Positions 1 to 4,317 of a stretch of 5,364 nucleotides of DNA are shown in pieces; position 1 is the first letter of the stretch; each line of letters opens with the position of its first letter. The notes beneath the pieces were generated by a model. That model had not been told where the DNA came from. It saw nothing but the letters and a program-made list of their open reading frames with translations, and did no database searches. The translations under genes were made by a program, and so were the position numbers. This stretch comes from Desulfobacterales bacterium. Its GTDB lineage: Bacteria; Desulfobacterota; Desulfobacteria; Desulfobacterales; Desulfosalsimonadaceae. The stretch is from NCBI GenBank assembly GCA_018224315.1, contig JAGTVF010000219.1:1-5364 (forward strand), written 5' to 3'.

Positions 1-462
1 CATCTCAGTACTGGCGGAAACAATCCGGCGGCTTTCGGCAAGGTTGTTGAGCCGTGCCTTGAGATCCTGATTTTCGTGCTTGAGCCGCGTGTGTTCAAGG
101 GCTCTTTGAATGGTTAACTGCAGTTCGTCAAAGTCTAAGGGTTTGGTCAGATAGTCATAAGCCCCGGCCTTCATGGCTTCCACCGCGGATTGAACCGATG
201 AATAGGCCGTCATGATGACAATGGGGATGGCGGGATTGTAGGCCTTGATCTCTTTTAGGGCGTCAATGCCGCCCATCTCCGCCATGCGGACATCCATCAG
301 GATCAGTTCATAGGGGTTTTGTTTGACCCGGTCCACCGCGGCCCGCCCGTCACCTGCCTCGCTGATGTTGTAGCCCCAGGTTTTCAACAGGGTCTTTAAG
401 GTGGTGCGATGGCCCGGGTCATCATCAACCACCAGGATTTCCGAAGGATTTTTGTTTTCCAT
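1..462 (-). CDS. zraR: Sigma54-dependent response regulator, ZraR/HydG-like (NtrC family), partial: receiver domain and linker only
   Basis: This is the N-terminal 154 residues of a cytoplasmic transcriptional activator; the gene continues beyond base 1. The receiver domain spans about residues 8-122. It shows the acidic pocket D13-D14-D15, the phospho-acceptor D57 (LMDVRM), the switch threonine T85 (IMTAYSS) and the conserved K107 (YLTKPLDF). The stretches WGYN, DVRMAEM, LKEIKA-NPAIP and TAYSSV are close to what I recall of E. coli ZraR. A charged helical linker follows, and the window ends at IVSASTEM, which matches the position just before the AAA+ sigma54-interacting domain in this family (usual full length about 440-460 aa). 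The AAA+ and Fis-type DNA-binding domains are therefore inferred, not seen. The start is the ATG at 462, 3 nt after the kinase stop, with an AAGAGG ribosome site (471-476) inside the last kinase codons. It is co-transcribed and probably translationally coupled with the kinase. NtrC-family membership is near certain; the Zra assignment rests on the neighbours as well. Confidence 0.93.
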   Translation of the reverse strand, partial: MENKNPSEILVVDDDPGHRTTLKTLLKTWGYNISEAGDGRAAVDRVKQNPYELILMDVRMAEMGGIDALKEIKAYNPAIPIVIMTAYSSVQSAVEAMKAGAYDYLTKPLDFDELQLTIQRALEHTRLKHENQDLKARLNNLAESRRIVSASTEM

Positions 463-465
463 TTG

Positions 466-2259
466 TCATGCCTCTTTTTGGTCCGGATTGGCCGAAGCCG
501 GCATGGTGATGGTAAAAACCGTGCCTTGTTCCGGGGCGCTTTTAACGGTGATGCTCCCGTTGTGGCTTTCCACGATTTTATGAACAATGGGCAGTCCGAG
601 TCCGGTGCCCGAGGCCTTGGTGGTGAAATACGGGTCAAATATTTTTTCCAGATGGGCCTGGTCAATGCCCGGGCCGGTGTCGGTTATCCGGATGATAATA
701 TTTCCGTCTGTGTCCTGACTGCTTGTTACCCGGAGCGTGCCGCTGCTTTCCATGGATTGGATGGCATTTAAATAAAGGTTGAGAAGGCACTGGATAAACC
801 TGTCCGGGTCGATGTCGGCCAGGGGCAGGTTATGGCCTTTGGAAATCTGGATATCAATGTTTTTCTCTGCTGCGTCCTGGCGCACCAGGTGCAGGGAGTG
901 GTCCAGAACCGGGTTGATGTCTGCGAGCCGGATGTTGATTTCCGAGGGGCGGGCAAATTCCAGCAGCTCGGAAATCACCCGGTTTAACCGGTCGGTTTCC
1001 TGGACCATGACGGCTGCGGCATCGCGTGCTTCCGGGTCCTGTGCGTATCTGGCCCTGAAATAAGTGGCCATGCCTTTGACTGAACTCAAAGGATTTCTGA
1101 TTTCATGGGCGATGCCCGCGGCCAGCTCTCCGACTGCGGCCAGCTTTTCCTTGCGCTGGACAGCCTGCTGCAGTTCCTTGATTTCGGTGAGATCACGCAA
1201 AATCATCATGCTGCCGATAAATTCACCGTCTTCGTTGATAATGCCTGTCGAGCTTACACTCAGCGGCACCCGCTGCCGCCCCTGCGCAAACCCGCATTCG
1301 AGTTCCTTCTCCATGGTTTGCGGATCTGCGGGCTGCCGGCAGATCAGTCGGGCCAGGTTTTCCGGCAGAATATCGTCTGCAGCTTGTCCGCGCACGGATT
1401 CGGCCGTCAGGCCGGTAATGGATTGGGCAGCCGGGTTGTGCAAAACGATTCTGCCGGCAGCATCGGTTACCATCAGGCCCACCGGAAGGCTTGCCACGAC
1501 CTGGTCGGCCATGGCGCTGGTATCCTGGAGCCGTTGCCGGGTGGCCCTGTAATTGCGCGCGATGAGTATGATGGCCATGCCCGCAAAACCCAGGATGAAA
1601 AGCACTGAAGAGATAATGGCGGTGATTTTGATGTCCTGCTGCCGGGCCTCGATAAACGGGGTGCGGTCAAATCCGATAAATATGATCTGCTGGTTTTTTT
1701 CCAGACTGTCAGGTATGTGCCAGGATCTTTGTTCAGTCCGGCCGGCCCTGGGCGTGAACTGGCCCATGTGTCCCATGTGCCTGCGGTTTGCGTTTCGGCC
1801 GGAAAAAGGGTTGAAAAATCTGTAAACCTCAAATGCTGGCTTTCCGCTTTGTGTTTCAGTCAGTTGCCATTTGGCAGATTCTCCCGGGTCCAGGGTCTCC
1901 TGATCGCCGGATTTGCTGAAAAACCGGGTATTGATTTGTCCAGGATCGCTGTGGGCAAGGATCCGGCCGTCGGTGTCAGTAATGGCGATGTAGAGGACAT
2001 CTGCCTGATCCGCCAGTTCCTGGAGCAGGTACTGAACCTGGTTTTCATTCCAGCCCATGGCTCGCATTCCGGTTCTGGTTCCGGCTTCAAAGGATTTGAT
2101 CAGCGCAGAACCTTTTTCCAGAAGAATCTGGGACATGTACTGTTTTTCGCGGTTGTGGTTGCTCACGGCCAGAGACACAACGATGACCAGCAGGATGGCG
2201 GCCGCGCTGATAATCATCCAGGGGGAAAAATAGAGGCTTATGTGTTTTTTGTTGATCAT
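466..2259 (-). CDS. zraS: Membrane sensor histidine kinase, ZraS-like, with periplasmic sensor and extra PAS domain
   Basis: Inner-membrane sensor kinase that would phosphorylate the adjacent regulator. Residue numbers here count from a possible TTG start at 2274 (602 aa); the ATG used is codon 6 (2259, 597 aa). Order of domains: TM1 about 20-38; periplasmic region about 39-215; TM2 about 217-240; PAS about 250-365; dimerisation helix with phospho-acceptor H390 (AHEIRNPLSS); and ATPase domain with N-box N499/N503 (NLYLNAIQ), G1 (DTGPGI, 532-537), F-box (FDPYF, 546-550) and G2 (GTGLGL, 556-561). The periplasmic part shares LLEKG-ALI, E-G-R-GM, VLYIAITD and HSDP with E. coli ZraS as I recall it. 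It carries an HMGHMG stretch (166-171) that could bind metal, where ZraS also has a His/Met-rich segment. E. coli ZraS (about 460 aa) lacks the PAS domain. Neither the ATG nor the TTG has a convincing Shine-Dalgarno, so the start is uncertain by a few codons. The divergent zraP-like gene supports the Zra assignment. Confidence 0.93.
   Translation of the reverse strand: MINKKHISLYFSPWMIISAAAILLVIVVSLAVSNHNREKQYMSQILLEKGSALIKSFEAGTRTGMRAMGWNENQVQYLLQELADQADVLYIAITDTDGRILAHSDPGQINTRFFSKSGDQETLDPGESAKWQLTETQSGKPAFEVYRFFNPFSGRNANRRHMGHMGQFTPRAGRTEQRSWHIPDSLEKNQQIIFIGFDRTPFIEARQQDIKITAIISSVLFILGFAGMAIILIARNYRATRQRLQDTSAMADQVVASLPVGLMVTDAAGRIVLHNPAAQSITGLTAESVRGQAADDILPENLARLICRQPADPQTMEKELECGFAQGRQRVPLSVSSTGIINEDGEFIGSMMILRDLTEIKELQQAVQRKEKLAAVGELAAGIAHEIRNPLSSVKGMATYFRARYAQDPEARDAAAVMVQETDRLNRVISELLEFARPSEINIRLADINPVLDHSLHLVRQDAAEKNIDIQISKGHNLPLADIDPDRFIQCLLNLYLNAIQSMESSGTLRVTSSQDTDGNIIIRITDTGPGIDQAHLEKIFDPYFTTKASGTGLGLPIVHKIVESHNGSITVKSAPEQGTVFTITMPASANPDQKEA
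471..476 (-). promoter_or_regulatory. Ribosome binding site of the response regulator, inside the kinase 3' end
   Basis: AAGAGG on the minus strand lies 8 nt upstream of the ATG at 462 and inside the final kinase codons (Gln-Lys-Glu-Ala-stop). It decides the regulator start over the out-of-frame ATG at 469, and implies that translation of the two proteins is coupled. Confidence 0.7.
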
Positions 2260-2269
2260 ATTTTTCGCA

Positions 2270-2285
2270 TGCAAATCTGATGCCC
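2270..2285 (-). promoter_or_regulatory. Candidate sigma54 promoter for the kinase-regulator operon
   Basis: On the minus strand, GGGCATC followed by 4 nt and TTGCA gives GG-N10-GC, the invariant sigma54 spacing. It matches 9 of 12 bases of TGGCACG-N4-TTGCA. It is the only GG-N10-GC I found on this strand in the intergenic region, and the E. coli zraSR operon is known to be sigma54-dependent. The predicted transcript start would be near 2259, on the A of the kinase ATG, which is odd. Either the mRNA is leaderless, a downstream start is used, or the match is fortuitous. Confidence 0.35.
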
Positions 2286-2323
2286 GATGCGGTGGATGCG
2301 GGAATCTTTTGATCCTTTCAAAA

Positions 2324-2336
2324 TATCAAGAAGTTA
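2324..2336 (+). promoter_or_regulatory. Candidate IHF binding site
   Basis: TATCAAGAAGTTA fits the published IHF consensus WATCARNNNNTTR at every fixed position. It sits between the TTGTATA palindrome (centre 2398) and the minus-strand sigma54 candidate, which is where IHF usually bends DNA to bring an NtrC-type activator to sigma54 polymerase. The match is seen; binding is inferred. Confidence 0.4.
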
Positions 2337-2388
2337 AACCTTTGGTCGGCGCATTTTCTGTTTGCGGGTGAGTAGATTTTTTACAGGC

Positions 2389-2407
2389 TTGTATAAAATA
2401 TATACAA
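2389..2407. promoter_or_regulatory. Candidate upstream activator site (palindrome) for the ZraR-like regulator
   Basis: A perfect inverted repeat, TTGTATA, 5-nt AT spacer, TATACAA, is centred at 2398. The centre is about 129 bp upstream of the predicted zraP transcript start and about 139 bp upstream of the predicted start on the other strand, a normal distance for NtrC-family enhancers. Being midway in the divergent region it could serve both promoters. The repeat is seen. That the regulator binds it is inference, and the AT-rich content makes a chance palindrome possible. Confidence 0.42.
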
Positions 2408-2454
2408 AAACTTGTGAAAAATCCATGGTCATATGGTTTTTGAATTTCATCATA

Positions 2455-2475
2455 TTGTTTTTTATATAAAAACAA
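2455..2475. repeat. Second AT-rich inverted repeat in the divergent intergenic region
   Basis: TTGTTTTT, a 5-nt TATAT centre, then AAAAACAA gives 8-bp perfect arms. It shares the outer TTGT...ACAA with the palindrome at 2389-2407 and lies about 62 bp upstream of the predicted zraP transcript start. It could be a second, degenerate activator site, a bent A/T tract aiding loop formation, or chance in a very AT-rich stretch. Confidence 0.35.
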
Positions 2476-2500
2476 ATATGTTATACTTTTATTGGAAGGC

Positions 2501-2516
2501 TGGCACGCCTGTTGCT
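2501..2516 (+). promoter_or_regulatory. Sigma54 (-24/-12) promoter of the zraP-like gene
   Basis: TGGCACG, 4 nt, TTGCT is an essentially perfect sigma54 promoter: GG at 2502-2503 and GC at 2514-2515, exactly 10 nt apart. The predicted transcript start is near 2527, giving a leader of about 59 nt before the ATG at 2586. E. coli zraP is transcribed from a sigma54 promoter activated by ZraR, and the NtrC-family regulator encoded alongside fits the same arrangement here. Confidence 0.9.
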
Positions 2517-2570
2517 TCTAAGTTGTCAAACAGATCATTTGTGAAAAAACTGTAAAAACCAATAACCCAA

Positions 2571-2577
2571 AAGGAGG
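2571..2577 (+). promoter_or_regulatory. Strong ribosome binding site of the zraP-like gene
   Basis: AAGGAGG lies 8 nt before the ATG at 2586. A second in-frame ATG follows directly at 2589, but the spacing (11 nt) favours the first. The near-ideal site suggests abundant translation once the sigma54 promoter fires. Confidence 0.8.
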
Positions 2578-2585
2578 AAGGAAAA

Positions 2586-2996
2586 ATGATGAAAAAGACA
2601 GTTACTCTACTTACAGTGCTGGCAGTGGCCGGTCTGATTGCGGGCGTGGCATTTGCCGGGCCCTGGGGCGGCCCCAGGGGCGGTTACAATCAGGGCTACG
2701 GACCCGGAGCAAATGCAGGCCCCTGTTATTACGACGAAAACTTCGGACCGCAGCATCAGGCTTTCCTCGATGAAACTGCGGATCTTCGCAATGAACTGGC
2801 AGGCAAACGCGGTGAGTATCATGCGCTGATGGCCCATAGCAATCCGGACCCGAAGCAGGCTGCGCGGCTGCAGCAGGAAATGAACAGCATCCGGGAGCAG
2901 ATCCGTGCAAAGGCCCGGGACCGCGGCATGAATGCAGCTGTTGGAACCCGCGGTTACGGCGGACAGGGTTACCACAGGGGAGGCCGGTGCTGGTAG
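2586..2996 (+). CDS. zraP: ZraP-like periplasmic zinc/envelope-stress protein (CpxP/Spy/ZraP superfamily)
   Basis: A 136-residue exported protein. Residues 1-24 are a classic signal peptide: MMKK, a hydrophobic core, and a predicted cut after AFA before GPWGG. The mature protein begins with a Gly/Pro/Tyr-rich segment (25-47). It continues as a charged helical region (about 56-114), in which KRGEYHALMA, the Asn-Pro-Asp turn and EM-S-R-Q resemble E. coli ZraP (KRYEYNALLA...EMENLRQ, from memory). It ends in a Gly/Tyr-rich tail with a terminal RCW. Length is close to E. coli ZraP (about 141 aa). Known ZraP is a zinc-binding periplasmic chaperone that also dampens ZraS signalling. Here His residues are few (57, 79, 84, 130) with two Cys (47, 135), so metal binding may differ. 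It is divergent from the kinase gene, has a sigma54 promoter and is followed by a strong hairpin, making it a one-gene unit. Family call is confident; exact function is inferred. Confidence 0.88.
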   Translation: MMKKTVTLLTVLAVAGLIAGVAFAGPWGGPRGGYNQGYGPGANAGPCYYDENFGPQHQAFLDETADLRNELAGKRGEYHALMAHSNPDPKQAARLQQEMNSIREQIRAKARDRGMNAAVGTRGYGGQGYHRGGRCW

Positions 2997-3009
2997 GCCG
3001 GCTGTAACC

Positions 3010-3049
3010 AAGGCCTTCGGCCAAACCGGCGGGTTTGGCCGAAGGCCTT
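3010..3049 (+). terminator. Hairpin terminator after the zraP-like gene
   Basis: A perfect 18-bp stem (AAGGCCTTCGGCCAAACC pairing with its exact complement at 3032-3049) with a 4-nt GGCG loop starts 13 nt after the stop codon. The trailing tract (TTTGCTTGTCTCCTTT) is T-rich but interrupted, so termination may be partial. The stem could also protect the mRNA 3' end. The minus-strand side lacks a T tract, so it is probably unidirectional. Confidence 0.75.
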
Positions 3050-3113
3050 TGCTTGTCTCCTTTCCTCCCGCCACGCGATTATTTATTGTCCTCTTATGTT
3101 TTCAGGCCGGCCG

Positions 3114-3122
3114 TGGTATAGT
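3114..3122 (+). promoter_or_regulatory. Candidate extended -10 promoter for the dus gene
   Basis: TGGTATAGT fits an extended -10 element (TGnTATAAT with one mismatch). The only -35 candidate at proper distance (TTATGT, 3094-3099, 17-nt spacer) is poor. Transcription would start near 3129, about 34 nt before the ATG at 3163. The preceding hairpin supports a separate transcription unit. Confidence 0.4.
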
Positions 3123-3162
3123 GCGCAAAAAATCCGGGACAAATTTTGAAAACAGGAAACCA

Positions 3163-4182
3163 ATGACACAATTGACAGCAGATCTGAACCGGTCCATTGA
3201 CATCGGCGGCCGGCAGGTGGACTCTCGCCTGCTGGTGGCGCCCATGGCCGGGCTCACCCATGTGGCCTTCCGCCATCTGGTTGACGAATACGGCGGATAC
3301 GGGCTGATGTTTACCGAGATGTGCAGCGCAAAAGCGCTCCCCCAGGAAAATTCCAGGGTATCCCCCGTATTCCAGTGGCGGCCGTCCGAACTGCCCCGCC
3401 TGGTCTGCCAGATTTTCGGATCCGACCCGGATACAATGGCCCGGGCGGCCAGGCGGATTGAATCCGAGGGATTTTTCGGGGTGGATGTCAACATGGGCTG
3501 CTCTGTTGCCGCCATTTGCAAGCAGGGTGCGGGCGCGGCTTTGCTGCGGCAGCCCGACAGGGCCGCAGATGTGGTGGCCGCCCTGCGCAGGGCGGTCGAT
3601 ATCCCGGTTACGGTAAAATTCCGCACAGGCTGGCAGGATGATCCGGCCCCGGCCGTGGACATGGCCCGCCGCCTGGCCGATGCGGGCGCAGACGCATTGA
3701 TCTTCCATCCCCGGGTGGCCCCGGATCTGCGGGCAAGACCGCCGAAATGGGATTATATCCGGGCGGTCAAAGAGGCGGTGGACATCCCGGTATTTGGCAA
3801 CGGAGAGGTGTTTTCGGAAAAAGACTGCCGGGCCATGCTTGATAAAACCGGCTGCCACGGGGTGGCGCTGGGGCGCATGGCCCTGGCACGGCCCTGGATT
3901 TTTGCGCAATGGACCGGGGGTTTTGTGCCGGACGAAGAGACTTACCCCAAATGTGCCCACCGGATGCTGGACCTGCTGGGGCACTATTATGAGCCGGTCA
4001 ACGCTCTGCGGCGCTTTCGGAAATGGATTGTTTATTTTGCCGCCAATTTTGTCTACGGCCACCAGTTTTCCTCAAAGGTGCGCCGGGCCGGAGATATTAA
4101 TGCGGCCCGCAGGGAAATCGATGCGTTTTTCGCATCCGATCCCGCCCGGGGCAGTGCCCCCAACCGCAACCTGTTTCAGTGA
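3163..4182 (+). CDS. tRNA-dihydrouridine synthase (Dus family)
   Basis: FMN-dependent enzyme that uses NADPH to reduce specific uridines of tRNA to dihydrouridine. The 339-residue length is normal for the family. Visible in order: the FMN-binding APMAGLT at 26-32; FTEMCSAKAL at 50-59; NMGC with catalytic Cys113; the VKFRTGW strand with conserved K152 (151-157); H182 in FHPR; GNGEV (212-216) and the phosphate-binding GRMAL (237-241); and a helical C-terminal tRNA-binding domain (about 260-325). The ATG at 3163 is chosen because AGGA lies 5 nt upstream and homologues begin about 25 residues before APMAG; the frame stays open far upstream (to 2932), through the zraP 3' end and terminator. Two motifs depart from E. 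coli DusB: GCP is GCS with no following Lys, and HGRT is HPRV followed by APDLRARPPKWDY. This may mark a lineage-specific subfamily, so I do not assign DusA, B or C. Confidence 0.92.
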   Translation: MTQLTADLNRSIDIGGRQVDSRLLVAPMAGLTHVAFRHLVDEYGGYGLMFTEMCSAKALPQENSRVSPVFQWRPSELPRLVCQIFGSDPDTMARAARRIESEGFFGVDVNMGCSVAAICKQGAGAALLRQPDRAADVVAALRRAVDIPVTVKFRTGWQDDPAPAVDMARRLADAGADALIFHPRVAPDLRARPPKWDYIRAVKEAVDIPVFGNGEVFSEKDCRAMLDKTGCHGVALGRMALARPWIFAQWTGGFVPDEETYPKCAHRMLDLLGHYYEPVNALRRFRKWIVYFAANFVYGHQFSSKVRRAGDINAARREIDAFFASDPARGSAPNRNLFQ

Positions 4183-4204
4183 TCAATGACCGGCCCGGCA
4201 TTGA
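4183..4204 (+). other. Inverted repeat after dus overlapping the next promoter
   Basis: TCAATG (4183-4188) and CATTGA (4199-4204) are perfect complements flanking a GC-rich centre that can add two further pairs around a bulged A. It begins directly after the dus stop codon and its right arm overlaps the -35 hexamer proposed for the dgt gene. It may be a weak dus terminator (no good T tract follows), an operator, or chance. Confidence 0.35.
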
Positions 4205-4228
4205 CTCTTTACAAGCGCGGCGTAATAT
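4201..4228 (+). promoter_or_regulatory. Candidate sigma70-type promoter for the dgt gene
   Basis: TTGACT (4201-4206, five of six matches to the -35 box), a 16-nt spacer and TAATAT (4223-4228, four of six to the -10 box). The leader to the ATG at 4318 would be roughly 80 nt. It is the best promoter-like sequence in the 135-bp gap between dus and dgt. Confidence 0.5.
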
Positions 4229-4317
4229 GAAAATATAAAGGCTATTTGTTCGTTCACCCGATTGTTTAAACCTTTGTTGTCTGCAGGGTGCTTGTGATGC
4301 TGTGGGACCCGGGCAAT

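Noticed and set aside
2260..2274. TTG at 2274 as the kinase start
   Set aside because: Possible, but TTG is a rare start, has no clear ribosome site and overlaps the sigma54 candidate; the ATG five codons on was preferred without certainty.
1717..2280. Plus-strand open frame (187 codons) opposite the kinase sensor region
   Set aside because: Antisense to a well-supported kinase; no domain, no ribosome site.
2607..3074. Minus-strand open frames opposite the zraP-like gene
   Set aside because: They run through the terminator hairpin and lie opposite a gene with signal peptide, strong ribosome site and promoter.
2932..3162. Upstream extension of the dus reading frame to 2932 (416 aa) or to a GTG at 3121
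   Set aside because: The extension crosses the zraP 3' end and the terminator hairpin, has no homology-like content and no ribosome site; the ATG at 3163 has AGGA at good spacing.
3094..4062. Long open frame (322 codons) on the minus strand opposite dus
   Set aside because: It is a GC-rich shadow of a clear Dus coding sequence; the product has no recognisable domain.
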